The notes: a model not told the origin generated them from the sequence alone. Numbered from the stretch's first letter, positions 21,673-32,099 are shown. The stretch is DNA of 64,000 bases from Phyto melanocephala (GCA_941918925.1 OW799234.1:131296895-131360894), one strand, 5' to 3'. A program made the numbers and translations.

Positions 21673-23840
21673 CCAACAACACTACGATATTAGAGCCAAA
21701 CATTCTATATCTGGACGAGAAGCCACCAAAAATTGTAAAAAACAAGAAATTGAAAACAATTAAAAAATCCAATAAAAAAGTTTCAAGCAAAATGAAAGCG
21801 AAACAAAAACCTACATTGGGTCTGAGAAAACGATCGCCTACAAAATTGAGTCATAATAAGATTAAAAAAGAATTGTTGGAACAGGAAGGAAAAATTGAAA
21901 CTAATGATCCTTTATATACGACAAGAAAGGAAGTAAAATGCGAATTGGACGATGCGAATCAAAATGACAGCACTAGATATGACTTCAAAGACGATGAACC
22001 GGATGATTATGTTAATGATGATGACGACCAGGATTATAGTTATGAACAGGATATATTAAGGAATAAATTCGAAAAAACTGATGATTATGAAGATGATGAT
22101 GCTATTAACGACGAAGACGAGGCGGATGATGATGATGATGAATTTGATGAAGACGAACTTGAAGAGGATGATGATGAGCCATTGATTATGATAGCCGGAC
22201 GTAAAGGCAGGCCTCGCAAAAAATTATATGAGATCGAGGATGAAAAGATTAAAGCTCCTCGTGACGTTGTATGCAGAAAACAATGTAGACAGAACTGTGT
22301 AGAGAAATTTACTGAAGAAGAGCGCAAGAACATATGTGATTATTATTGGAATTTAAATAAAGAGGAAAGATTGGCTTTTATCAGAAAACACATAAGAGCA
22401 CGGCGTTTGTCACGATTCAAACGTTTAAACGCTGACAGAATTCGTGGCAACCACAGCTGTTATTTTCTCAAGCCTTATAAAATAAACAATAAAGAAACTA
22501 CTTCTGAACAGAATACTGATCTTATACGAGTTTGTCGAAAGTTCTTTGAAGCCACCTTATGCACCTCTAATCATTTTATTAAGAAAGCCAATGATGGTTC
22601 CGTACTGGAAATCGAGAATGATATAGTGCTTTTTAGTAAAATGAAATTAGAAAAAGAAAAATGCCGAGAACCTAAACAAATTTTAGATCCTGAAACAGGC
22701 AATTTAATAACTCTGGATTCAAAAGCGAAAAAAAATCCAAAAATAAAAACGACAAATACCACTCAAGATAAAACAGAAAATAAGAAATGTGTACGTCGTA
22801 AAGCCGGAGATCCAGAGCCCGAACATTTTCCAAAAGCCATAAAATGTGCTGTGCGATGCATACACAAATGTCATATAAAATTTACCGAGGAAGAACGAAA
22901 ACAAATTTGCGACTTCTTCTGGTCTATGGATTACAAAAGAAGGAAAGATTTTATTTTAGCCAATATGGAAATTAAAGATATTGAAACCGAAACAACGCCA
23001 GATTTTCGCAAAACAAACCGACCGCCCCGATCCTACCAAACGCGTTTCTTTTTACGGGCTGGTGGCATGCGAGGGGAAAAACTAAGAGTTTGTAAAGATT
23101 TTTATGCCAAAACATTGTGCATCAATCGTTATTTTATCAAGAATGCCATAGAGTTTGCCGATAAAACAACAGGCTATTACACGGGCAGCGATAGACGCGG
23201 TACACACATGTTATGTCGCAATAAAATATCTGATGTACGAAAACAGACTGTATTAGATCACATTAATTCGTATCCCCTTTGGATACCAAATAAAAAAAAT
23301 AAAAGCAAAACAAAGTATCTACATCATTCGTTGACCATTAAGAAAATGTATGAGGCATACAAAGCAAAAAGCTTGGCAGAAAATATTGATTTTGTGTCTT
23401 TACACTACTACTATAGAATGTTCCATGCTCATTTTCATTTATTATTCTTAGCGAATCCACAACCCAAGAAGGGTGGTGGATTTCTTAAAGCAAATCCAAA
23501 TATATCCCATTATACGGGTGAGGAGCCGGGGGGTTGTTGGATAGATATCAAAGGCAATAAACTTGACATTCGATCAATAAATCCCTCACAATCTCTGAAT
23601 GCATGCCAACATAATTCCTCCCTTAGTGCCTCTGAAGATACATCTTTGATGACTATTCCATTTGTTCCTGGAACTTCTGCCAAACAACATTCACAAAATG
23701 TTGTTAATCCAGATTCCTTTACGCCACTGAAATCAACTGTAAATCCATCGCAATCATCAGCTGTTGTTAAATCTGATTTAAATACTGCATTGTACGGTAG
23801 TTTATCTCACGATCCTATGAACGTATTTAGAATGTTTTAA
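21663..23840 (+). CDS. Paralog 1: nuclear-type protein with two C-x3-C-x3-C domains, 725 aa
   Basis: One uninterrupted frame. Order: MLAANN start; Lys-rich segment (residues about 18-70); VKCE and IKKE, which fit the SUMO-site pattern; a strongly acidic run (about 105-172); KGRPRKK, an AT-hook-like core; and a first domain with C-x3-C-x3-C near 203, FTEEERKNICDYYW, FIRKHI and VCRKFFEATL. A linker containing LDPETGNL follows. The second domain has C-x3-C-x3-CH near 395, FTEERKQIC-like helix, VCKDFYAKTLCINRYFI and TGYYTG. Then come HINSYPLWIPN, YLHHSLTIKKMYEAYK and SHYTGEEPGGCW, and a short C-terminal FRMF. I recall the second domain plus the HINS/YL/MY blocks from many arthropod proteins of likely transposon origin; here the usual catalytic part after them is absent. 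DNA binding is inferred. The real exon may start at 21673, after a splice acceptor. AATAAA follows at about 23860. Confidence 0.85.
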   Translation: MLAANNTTILEPNILYLDEKPPKIVKNKKLKTIKKSNKKVSSKMKAKQKPTLGLRKRSPTKLSHNKIKKELLEQEGKIETNDPLYTTRKEVKCELDDANQNDSTRYDFKDDEPDDYVNDDDDQDYSYEQDILRNKFEKTDDYEDDDAINDEDEADDDDDEFDEDELEEDDDEPLIMIAGRKGRPRKKLYEIEDEKIKAPRDVVCRKQCRQNCVEKFTEEERKNICDYYWNLNKEERLAFIRKHIRARRLSRFKRLNADRIRGNHSCYFLKPYKINNKETTSEQNTDLIRVCRKFFEATLCTSNHFIKKANDGSVLEIENDIVLFSKMKLEKEKCREPKQILDPETGNLITLDSKAKKNPKIKTTNTTQDKTENKKCVRRKAGDPEPEHFPKAIKCAVRCIHKCHIKFTEEERKQICDFFWSMDYKRRKDFILANMEIKDIETETTPDFRKTNRPPRSYQTRFFLRAGGMRGEKLRVCKDFYAKTLCINRYFIKNAIEFADKTTGYYTGSDRRGTHMLCRNKISDVRKQTVLDHINSYPLWIPNKKNKSKTKYLHHSLTIKKMYEAYKAKSLAENIDFVSLHYYYRMFHAHFHLLFLANPQPKKGGGFLKANPNISHYTGEEPGGCWIDIKGNKLDIRSINPSQSLNACQHNSSLSASEDTSLMTIPFVPGTSAKQHSQNVVNPDSFTPLKSTVNPSQSSAVVKSDLNTALYGSLSHDPMNVFRMF

Positions 23841-23970
23841 TTTTAAATATGTATTTTTAAATAAAGTTTATTCGTTTTTCATTTACTTGGCAAAATAAAA
23901 CGTATACTTTCGAAAACGGAAATCATAATTTCTGTGTATATATTGTTCAGATTTTCTTTAATTAATAATT
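23841..23970 (+). terminator. 3' end and poly(A) signal of paralog 1
   Basis: AATAAA at about 23859-23864, some 20 bases after the stop codon, is a canonical polyadenylation signal. It would end a transcript inside the Hip intron, as needed for either a separate gene or an alternative last exon. Confidence 0.5.
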
Positions 23971-24392
23971 TCTATATGTGATCGATAAACTCAAAAACTA
24001 CTGGACCGATTTTGACCAAATTTTATATGCGTGCTCTATGGGCCGTGAGGAGTGTTTCTGTGTAGTGTGAAGTTCGTCCGACAGATGGTGCAATCTTTAG
24101 TTTTTTTTCGGCCTTATTCATAACAAAAAGTTGGCATACAGTTACAATAAAGTTTATTCATAACACACATGCCAAACTCTGGCTAACGATTTGGTAACCT
24201 CCTGTTAACGAGCTGCCAAGCGTTTGCCGACTTGTGAAAAACAGCTGTTCTGTGCCGAAAAAATTTTATAAAGAAAAGAATACAAATTTTTGTGCACGAA
24301 AAATATATGGTTCGTTTATTTTTATCATTTATTTTTAAATTTTAAAAATTGTTATTATGAATATTATGTAAATTTCTTCGATCTTTTTATAT

Positions 24393-24702
24393 TAATATAT
24401 TGTTTTTATTTATTCGAGCTAAAGATCACTTTTTTTATAAAAATTATTTTTTTTTATTCCGATATTTCGCTACCACATTGGGTAGCTTCTTCAGGGAAAG
24501 TTTTTACAATTTATAACAATTAAAATATTAAAATCTCATAATATTTAATATTTTAATTGTTAATTGTTATAAATTGTAAAAACTTTCCCTGAAGAAGCTA
24601 CTCAAATGTGGTAGCGAAATATCGGAATAAAAAAAAAAAAAAAATTATTTTTATAAAAAAAGTGATCTTTATTTAGCTCGAATAAATAAAAACAATATAT
24701 TA
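24393..24702. repeat. 310-bp palindrome with hammerhead-like motif in each arm
   Basis: The outer halves are near-perfect inverse copies, from TAATATATTGTTTTTATTTA on the left to its inverse on the right. Each arm holds CTGAAGA, a GCTAC/GTAGC stem and GAAA: minus strand 24465-24494 and plus strand 24589-24619. A related motif on the minus strand (24839-24868) lies within a second palindrome, 24760-24969. The origin is probably a retroelement with terminal ribozymes, perhaps Penelope-like; no reverse transcriptase is present. Confidence 0.5.
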
Positions 24703-24759
24703 ATTGTTATTATGGATGATAATTATTTAGTTTTTTTACCGTTTTTATTTTAAATATTA

Positions 24760-24969
24760 ACTAAAATTATTCAAGCCCAGGGTCTTTTTATAATTCAAAT
24801 AATATCTTTAATATTTATTATTATTAATTCTTCCAATATTTCGCTACTTCATTGTGTAGCATCTTCAGGAAATATTTGTTTTGATTTTTGTAAAAATTTT
24901 TTGTGTAAAAAAATATTTATTATTTATTATTTGAATTATAAAAAGACCTTGAGCTTGAATAATTTTAGT
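24760..24969. repeat. Second palindrome with hammerhead-like motif
   Basis: The arms are ACTAAAATTATTCAAGCCCA on the left and the inverse of ACTAAAATTATTCAAGCTCA on the right, each extending about 43 bases. The central part holds CTGAAGA, a TGCTAC/GTAGC stem and GAAA on the minus strand. It is diverged from the neighbouring palindrome, but the stem pairing is kept. Confidence 0.45.
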
Positions 24970-25662
24970 AAATATGTTATTATGGATAAAAAAACAAAAA
25001 AAAAATTATTAACATCAGGCATGATTTACGAAAAATTATTGCTTTTTGAGGAGTATCATGCAATTTCAGAGTTAATTTATGAAAAGTTGGCACACGGATA
25101 AAAGTTTGTTATGAATAAACTTTGTGCCAACGAGCTGCCAAGCTTAATCGGCATTCTAGTTTGCAGCTAGTCCGTTTGTGTTTTGGCCGATAGAGATTAT
25201 CGCGATAACCCTATGCTCTGTTTCGCTGGGGCCAGCCACGCGTACCGGGCCCAGCTAATTAATTATATAAATCAGCAACTAGATTGTTAGTTATATTTGG
25301 AACTTGAATTAAAATGCTCATAATAATTCTAATTAATTATGTGTTATGAGTCAGTTGTTTACTGACTGATTCGTCTTAAGATTTGGAAAGCTAGTTTTAA
25401 ATAACGATTCTGTATACAGTTCTTTAGTGGGCATAAATAACATTGTAATCTTCAGAACTTAGAACTTGAACATTTTATAAAAGAATGATTTTCTTATCAG
25501 CGCTCTTATAAATTTCAAGTCCTTGTTGATTTAAATTGTTTTTTTTTACTCATAAGGGAATGTTGTATTGACAATTTATAAAAAGTTTAAATGTTTCTAA
25601 AATATTGAAATCTTTATACTAATATTTTAAAAAGATACAAAAAATAAAAAAAATTTGAAAAT

Positions 25663-25712
25663 GTAAATATCTCCGAAATTTTGATAATGTGCTTTTTGCC
25701 ATATGCTTGCAG
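25663..25712 (+). promoter_or_regulatory. Conserved block / probable 3' splice site before paralog 2
   Basis: Essentially identical to the block before paralog 1 (TCTCCGAAATTTTGATAATG through ATGCTTGCAG). The identity runs on into CCAACAACACTAC of the frame and fades upstream of AATGTAAATA. Confidence 0.6.
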
Positions 25713-27793
25713 CCAACAACACTACTGTTTTAGAAGCAAACATACTGTATTTGGACGAGAAGCCGCCAAAAATTTTTAAAGCTAAAAAGCTTAAAGCTAT
25801 TAAAAAGTCAAGTAAAAAAATTGCAATCAAAATGGAAACCAAACAAAATCCAACATCGGCTCCAAAAAAACGACCAACTAAAATTCAACAAGATTATATT
25901 ATTAAAAAGGAATTTTGTGTATATGATGAAGATGAAGAAAAAATGGAAAATAATGATCCAAACGATCCATTGTATACAGCAAAAATGGAAGTAAAATGTG
26001 AACTGGATGACGAGAATCAAAATGACAGCGTTAAGTACGACTGTGAAGAAGAGGAACAGGATGACTATGACAATGATTTGGATTTTAATTACGAACAGGA
26101 GAGCAAATTTAATAATATTGGCGAAGATTTTGAATATGAAGACGATGAAGATGAACCATTAATCATGCTGTCACGACGAAAGGGCAGGCCTCCAAAAAAA
26201 ATACACAAACTGGAGGAAGGCAAAATTAAAGCGCCAAGAAATGTTGTTTGTCGGGAAATCTGTAGACAAAGTTGTACAGAGAAATTTACAGAGGAAGAGC
26301 GCATAAATATCTGTAATTACTATTGGAACCTAAACAAAGAGAAAAGATCGGAGTTTATAAGAAAACATATAAGAGCTAGGCGTTTGACACGTATGAAACG
26401 TATAAATGCCAAACGAAGTCGTGGCAATAATTGTTATTATTACCTCAAGCCGTATAAAATCGGTAGTGAAGATAGTACTCCAGAGAAGAGTTCTGATCTT
26501 ATACGAGTTTGTCGTAAATTCTTCGAAGCCACCTTGTGCACCACAAATCATTTCATTAAAAAGGCCAATGATGGATCTGTATTAGAAATCGAAAAAGATT
26601 TACTTCTGCTTAGTCAAATGAAATTAGCTAAAGAAAAATCTAAAGAACCCAAACAAATCTTGGATCCAGCAACAGGTAATTTAATCACACTGGATTCGAA
26701 AACAGCCAAAACTAAAGAGCCAAAAACACAGAATACTTCACAAGGTGAGAGAAAAGAAAAAAAGAAACGAATTCGCCGTAAACCGGGAGATCCATTGCCT
26801 GAACATTTTCCTAAACCCATCCATTGTGCATTGCGCTGCATATATAAATGTCATACAAAATTCACCGAGGACGAACGAAAACAAATTTGTGACATTTTTT
26901 GGTCTATGGACTATAAAAGACGAAAGGATTTTATTTTGGCCAATATAGAACTTAAAGACATTGAAACGCAAACGACGCCTGATTTTCGTAAATCTAATCG
27001 TCCTCCTCGAACTTTTCAAACGCGCTTCTTTCTGCCTTACGGCGGCATGCGTGGAGAAAAGTTGAGAGTTTGTAAAGACTTTTATGCCAAAACTCTGTGT
27101 ATAAATCGTTATTTCATTGATAATGCCATACAATTTGCCGATAAAACAACCGGCTATTACACGGGCACCGATAGACGAGGTGCTCATCTGGCTCACAATA
27201 AAATATCTGTTGAACGAAAACAGGCCGTATTGGATCACATCGAATCGTATCCGTTTTGGATACCGAATAAAAAAACGAAAACCAAATATCTGCATCATTC
27301 GCTGACCATTAAGAAAATGCATGAGGCATACAAAGAGAAGTGTTTAACAGAAAAAATCGATTATGTGTCCATACAATACTATTCTAAAGCGTTTCATGAT
27401 CATTTCCACTTATTATTTCTGTCTTATCCACATCACAAAAAAGGATGGGGGTTACAGAAAGCAAATCCTAATGTATCACACTATACGGGTGTAGAACCGG
27501 GAGGATGTTGGATTGATAGCAAAGGCAATAAGCTTGATATACGATTAATAAATCCTGCAGAAAGCCTAAATACTTATCAGCGAAACTTGTCTGCTGACTC
27601 ACCGTACAATGCGTCTATGGTGCCTAATCCTTTTGCATCTGAATCATCTTCTGCTGCTGCTCAGCGCTTACTTAATGTTGTTAACCCTGCTTCCTTTTTG
27701 CCAACCGCAAACCAACCGCAATCAGCTGATTTAAATTCTGCCATTTATAGAAGTTTACCTCAAGATTCTATAAATATGTTAAGAATGCTTTAG
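25703..27793 (+). CDS. Paralog 2: two C-x3-C-x3-C domains, 696 aa
   Basis: The closest relative of paralog 1, sharing MLAANNTT, ANILYLDEKPPKI, an acidic segment, RRKGRPPKK (AT-hook-like) and the whole domain order. The first Cys block is near residue 183 (REICRQSCTEKFTEEERINI) and the second near 373 (CALRCIYKCHTKFTEDERKQ). Then come VCKDFYAKTLCINRYFI, TGYYTGTDRRG, HIESYPFWIPNK, YLHHSLTIKKMHEAYK and SHYTGVEPGGCW. It ends with LNSAIYRSLPQDSINMLRML, a conserved tail. The frame is open over 2.1 kb despite AT-rich surroundings, so selection has acted on it. Function unknown; DNA binding and nuclear location are inferred. I see no canonical AATAAA right after the stop. The true exon may start at 25713. 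Confidence 0.85.
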   Translation: MLAANNTTVLEANILYLDEKPPKIFKAKKLKAIKKSSKKIAIKMETKQNPTSAPKKRPTKIQQDYIIKKEFCVYDEDEEKMENNDPNDPLYTAKMEVKCELDDENQNDSVKYDCEEEEQDDYDNDLDFNYEQESKFNNIGEDFEYEDDEDEPLIMLSRRKGRPPKKIHKLEEGKIKAPRNVVCREICRQSCTEKFTEEERINICNYYWNLNKEKRSEFIRKHIRARRLTRMKRINAKRSRGNNCYYYLKPYKIGSEDSTPEKSSDLIRVCRKFFEATLCTTNHFIKKANDGSVLEIEKDLLLLSQMKLAKEKSKEPKQILDPATGNLITLDSKTAKTKEPKTQNTSQGERKEKKKRIRRKPGDPLPEHFPKPIHCALRCIYKCHTKFTEDERKQICDIFWSMDYKRRKDFILANIELKDIETQTTPDFRKSNRPPRTFQTRFFLPYGGMRGEKLRVCKDFYAKTLCINRYFIDNAIQFADKTTGYYTGTDRRGAHLAHNKISVERKQAVLDHIESYPFWIPNKKTKTKYLHHSLTIKKMHEAYKEKCLTEKIDYVSIQYYSKAFHDHFHLLFLSYPHHKKGWGLQKANPNVSHYTGVEPGGCWIDSKGNKLDIRLINPAESLNTYQRNLSADSPYNASMVPNPFASESSSAAAQRLLNVVNPASFLPTANQPQSADLNSAIYRSLPQDSINMLRML

Positions 27794-28154
27794 TTTTAAA
27801 CAAATTGTATATTATTTTTCATTTTAAGTAAACGATTTAAAAAATATTTAAACAAAACATTGTGATCGTTTTTGAACTTAACGCTATATTAGTAAGACGA
27901 ATGATGTTCTCGTTTTTGACTTTAACTCCTTTAACGCATAAAGTTTTCTCTTTTTCATGATCTCATTGAAACAAAAATATAACTCTTATTGTGTATGTTG
28001 GATTCAAATACAACAAAAATAGTGAATGTTCACATAAAGAACAAAAGTATTTGTATGTACCATTCTTTGAAATAATTAACATTCAAATCTATGCACATGA
28101 AAATATGCTCTCCTATGTTCGTCGTTTTATAACTCGAGAACCACTCAACCAATC
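27794..28154. other. Spacer after paralog 2, no gene seen
   Basis: AT-rich. AACTCGAGAACCACTCAACC at about 28131 resembles fragments of Helitron-like repeats. Nothing else recognised. Confidence 0.4.
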
Positions 28155-29710
28155 CTACACTAAAAAAAAAAAATTTTAAAATCAAGCTAAAACAACCTTA
28201 TTTTTAAAATAAAACCGTGATAAAATAGAACTAAGTTTGTTTTTTCTTATTTTAAAAATTTTAATTCTTATTTTTAAAATGTTGCGATTACTTAAAAACA
28301 TTTTAAATTCAATATTATTAATTCTGGTTTTAAAGTTTTTCATGTTTGATTTAAATTCAAAAACAATCTTAGTAGAAAGTTGATCATTCTTAGATTAAAA
28401 ATATATATTTTTGAATTAAAAATGGGACATTTTTAAATTAATAATGTAACATTGTTGATTTAATAATTGACCATTTTTAAATTAATAATGGACCATTTTT
28501 AAATGAAAAATGTGCATTTTTGTTTCTACGTTGCATCATACTTATGTCAAAAAATAATACAATTTTTTGATTTTTTTTATTATGTATACTAACAAAACAA
28601 ACTTATTTATTTAATGAAGGTACAAATGTTAACTTATTTATTAAAATATGAAGGTACAAACGTATATTTATTAAATAAATTTTTACATATTTACATTTTT
28701 CCATGCAAATAATTTTTCCCGGAACTCCACTCTTAGGCCTACCGAAGGAATAACATCGTTCAGGTCTTCACTTTCGAGGTACTGGAGGCTTCGGAAACTT
28801 ATGTCTGTATCTATCAATACAAAAATATTTAAAATAATAAAGTGCACAAGCGGCTGCAAGCCTAACCTGAAAAAGTACTTAACTTACCTTTTAAATAAGG
28901 CATTACGTTTACCAAATCAAATTTTTTTTAATGTTCTAAAAGTGGATCACTATCTTCCTTGGATATTGCTGTTTCACTCAGTTCAAATTCTTCTAAAAAA
29001 ATGTCCTTCACTTCCATTTTAATTTAATTCTGTCTTTCACAACTTTCCTTCACTACTGTAACTTTTAGAATGACACTTGTAAAAAAATGGCGGACATATT
29101 TTATACATCAACATTGATTTTAAAATAAACATTCTTATTTTTATAATGGTTCTACTTAAATTTAAAATTTTAAATAGAGAATAAAGTCAGTATTAAAAAT
29201 TATAAATCTTAAAATAACAAGGAAACATTTTTAAATTTAAGCTGTTTAGCCCAAAAATTTTTGTTTTAAAACAAAAAAGAAAATTTTCTATTGAAATACG
29301 TTTTTTCTTTCTTCATTGTAAGAATACAAATTATAAATCTTAAAATAACACGGAAACATTTTTATTTTTAAGTTGTTTCGCCAAAAACTTTCGTTTTTAA
29401 AACAAAAAGAAAAATTTTTAATTGAAATAAGTTTTTTCTTGCTTCATTGTAAAAATAAAAATTGTAAATTTTAATATAATCAGGAAACATTTTTATTTTT
29501 AAGTTGTTTAGGTAAAAACTTTTCGTCTTTGAAACAAAAACGACCATTTTTGTTTTAAAAATCTTTTTATAACCAAATTGTATAAATAACAATGTAAAAT
29601 TTAAAAAAAAAGAACATTCTTGTTTTAAAATTATTTTAATGAAAATGCTGCAATTTAAAAACAAAAACGCAAAGTTCTTGATTTAAAGTTGATTTTTTGG
29701 CTCAGTGTAG
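28155..29710. mobile_element. Element with CTACACT ends carrying a gene fragment
   Basis: The left end is CTACACTAAAAAAAA and the right end is the inverse of CTACACTGAGCCAAAAAA, about 1.56 kb apart. Both subterminal regions are rich in ATTTTTAAA/ACATTTTTATTTTTAAG motifs; 29195-29560 holds about three imperfect units of about 120 bp. The centre holds an intron-bearing fragment of a SAM-like gene on the minus strand. No transposase seen. Confidence 0.5.
28699..29017 (-). pseudogene. SAM-like domain gene fragment with an intron
   Basis: On the minus strand, ATG at 29017 reads MEVKDIFLEEFELSETAISK then EDSDPLLEH and a stop. Across a one-frame slip it continues KKFDLVNVMPYLK|GTAAGT. An intron-like stretch ends TTGATAG near 28806. 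Phase-compatible sequence then reads DISFRSLQYLESEDLNDVIP and SVGLRVEFREKLFAWKN. The second exon resembles the C-terminal half of SAM-type domains (DxxxFxxLxEEDLxxxxPxxGxRxKFxxxI). It sits inside the 28155-29710 element, so it is probably a captured, now broken, host-type fragment. Confidence 0.5.
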
Positions 29711-29759
29711 ATATTTTTGCAGTAGTTCAAAGTAAATAAAAAATTTTCATGACTTCTAA

Positions 29760-30510
29760 ATTCTAAGTGCAAGGGAACGCACTCTTTTTAAATTCATGTC
29801 TTATATCTTAAACAATTTATGTAAACAAACGTTATTAACTCGTGAAACATCTGTTAAATGCGTTCTATGCATTTATGGAATGGAGTGCAGTTTATTAATA
29901 TATTCATTAGGGCGGGTCGATTTGTATGGAGGCAAAAAAATCGCTCAAATTACAAGGAAAATCGTATTCAAGGGATCAAAATAAGAAACTTTGCCGAAGC
30001 AAACATACCTCTAAAATGTATTTTGATGTCCCGACTTTTGACTCGATAAATTTCTAAAGAGAAAAATAAACTCCAAATATAAAAAAAGCCATTTCGCATA
30101 ATTTTTCTTGTAAAGTGCCGAAAATGGTGATTTTTTTTAAATGTTTGTATGGGGAATCCCCCAAGGGGGTGTGGCATAGGTGGGTCGGCTCTCCAAAACT
30201 GGTGGGGGTCAGTCATACATTTTAACTCGATTGTGGAACTCTAAATGGGTCAAAGTAAAATTTTTCAAAATTTGACTCTTCGGATCAAAAGTCGGGACAT
30301 CAAAATACATTTAAGAGGTATGGTTTCTTCGGCAAAGTTTCTTATTTTGATCCCTAGAATACAATTTTCCTTGTAATTTGTGCGATTTTTAAGTCGACCC
30401 TAAAATTTATATAAAATCATGCATGTTTCACCGAAATCGAATCACTTCGTTATCAGTGAACTCCTGCATTCACTTGTTTTGCATGACTTTTTGCTGAGAT
30501 GTTTTTCCCA
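29760..30510 (+). mobile_element. Diverged copy of the 31462-32099 element, interrupted by a fold-back element
   Basis: Blocks such as AATGGAGTGCAGTTTATTAA, TCACTTCGTTATCAGTGAAC and TTGCATGACTTTTTGCTGAG match, in order, blocks inside 31462-32099. The match is broken exactly where the fold-back element 29909-30402 lies. Confidence 0.55.
29909..30402. mobile_element. Fold-back element with about 135-bp inverted arms
   Basis: Left end AGGGCGGGTCGATTTGTATG; the right end is the inverse of AGGGTCGACTTAAAAATCGC. The arms share GATCAAAATAAGAAACTTTG and CATTTTGATGTCCCGACTTT-like blocks. A TA lies at each junction. The GC-richer centre contains GGGGAATCCCCCAAGGGGGT. No coding sequence. Confidence 0.65.
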
Positions 30511-30852
30511 TATAATATGTAAATCAAATAAGTAACGTATATTTTTGTATTGCCCAGCAAAGCAGACAGTCTTGCCCTGGTAAAATATTATTTTAAACTT
30601 AAAAATATAAAAGTTTTTTAAACGAAATTTTTCACCGAAATTTATTTTTTTCTTAATTTTTAATACATTTTTATTTTTTAACATTTTGTTCCGATTTTTT
30701 TTAGTGAAGCCACAATGTAAATGGAAAATGTGTTTTCATTTATGAGAATATCATTGTTTGTTTCGTAATTTTTTTTAAGATTTTTGTCCCATTAATATTT
30801 ATGTTCGGAGTTTCGTACTGAAATAAAAAAAATTTATAATTAAACAAAAAAA

Positions 30853-31300
30853 AACAAGTAAGATTGCTATATTCGGCCGTGCCGAATCTGATAATACCCT
30901 TCACCATCATGTGTACCATCATACGTATAATCCCACATCGTAGCTTAACCTATATTTCATGTTACACGCCATTTTTCTTTATTATTTCCGACGCCATCCT
31001 CTATTTTGAATTTGTACGTAGTTCTCTGTATTCTACTAGTCAAGCCCTTTCAGTTGATACCCAAGTTGATGGGGTTGGGGTTTTTTCCGCCATTTTGTTT
31101 TAGACGCCATCTTGGATTTTAAATTTTTTAATAATTTACTGTATTCTACTGGCCAAGCCCTTTCATTTGATACCAATATTGATGGGGTTCAAGAAGTTAC
31201 ATTTTAAAATACCAGATTTGACTCATATAAAAATTTATTCTCCGCCATTTTGTAGTGGCGTATTAAATCTACAAATAATAGCAAAGGTACCTATAAATTA
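30853..31300 (+). mobile_element. 'CAAGTAAGA' repeat, divergent copy 5
   Basis: Starts ACAAGTAAGATTGCTATATT, then GGCCGTGCCGAATCTGATAA. The interior differs from copies 1-4: CCAAGCCCTTTCATTTGATA and GACGCCATCTTGGATTTTAA blocks occur twice. It is a subfamily sharing only the terminal module. The right boundary is uncertain. Confidence 0.5.
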
Positions 31301-31461
31301 TTCTATGGCTGAAAAATATGGGAAAAATTTCAATTCGAAAAATAAAATATGTTTCACTGAACTACTTTTTCCTACCTCAAACGACCAGTTTACTAAAGTA
31401 CGTACAGCAATTTTTTTTTTTGCAACAGCACGAACAATTTTATACAATTAACATTAGGGGC

Positions 31462-32099
31462 GATCACCCTTCGCTGTAAATAGAACATGCAAATGTTGCA
31501 GATCTTGCAAGTCTAGTATATGTTCTAAAGTTTGCAACACCACACAAACAATAAACACTAAAATTACATTTTCTACACGAGCACTTATTTCCAATACTAA
31601 AACCCAGCAAAATAAATTGGAAGTAGTGCAAAGCGAATTACATTTACAAGACTTCTAAATCAATTGTGTAAAAGCATTAATTCTAAATGACTTCTTAACT
31701 GCAAAATAATTTGTCATAAATGATGTGCTTAAAAATGAATGCAGCATCATGCAAAATATCTTAAAGAATTCATGTAAACAAACAATTTTAACACATGAAA
31801 TATCCGATACTTGTCACCAAATATGCATGAGTTCCATGCACTTATTAGAATGGAGTGCAGTTCATTAAAATATTCATGTAAACACATGATCGCAAATGAC
31901 ACGCTAATGTTAAAATCACCAGTGTTTTCACCTAAACTAAAGTACTTCATCATCAGTTGGACCCCTGAAAAATCACTTCTTTGTCATAGATTTTTTTGCT
32001 GGGAATGAACATTTTCAAAAGTAACATTTGCAATAGAATATATACTAGACTTGCAAGATCTGCAACATTTGCATGGTCTGTTTACAAGGAACAGTGATT
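31462..32099. mobile_element. MITE-like element with long inverted ends
   Basis: The ends are inverted copies over about 60 bases: GATCACCCTTCGCTGTAAAT on the left and the inverse of AATCACTGTTCCTTGTAAAC on the right. Both are followed by TGCAAATGTTGCAGATCTTG and CAAGTCTAGTATAT. The interior is AT-rich and non-coding. A second, older copy surrounds 29909-30402. Confidence 0.65.

Larger units (their letters stand above)
23971..25258 (+). mobile_element. Helitron relic split by later insertion
   Basis: The left part begins TCTATATGTGATCGATAAAC and continues CTACTGGACCGATTTTGACC. The right part (about 25165-25258) ends in a hairpin CTGGGGCC...GGGCCCAG, directly followed by CTAAT, the expected Helitron 3' hairpin plus CTRR. 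About 1.05 kb of other sequence, including the palindromes at 24393-24969, separates the parts. The left flank base is T rather than A, so the 5' end is less certain. Confidence 0.5.

Noticed and set aside
22085..22333. Ser-rich frame on the minus strand
   Set aside because: Antisense of the Asp/Glu (GAT/GAA) run of paralog 1, which reads as Ser repeats on the other strand.
26738..27322. 194-aa open frame on the minus strand
   Set aside because: It lies entirely antisense to paralog 2 and has no domain of its own; a shadow of the real frame.
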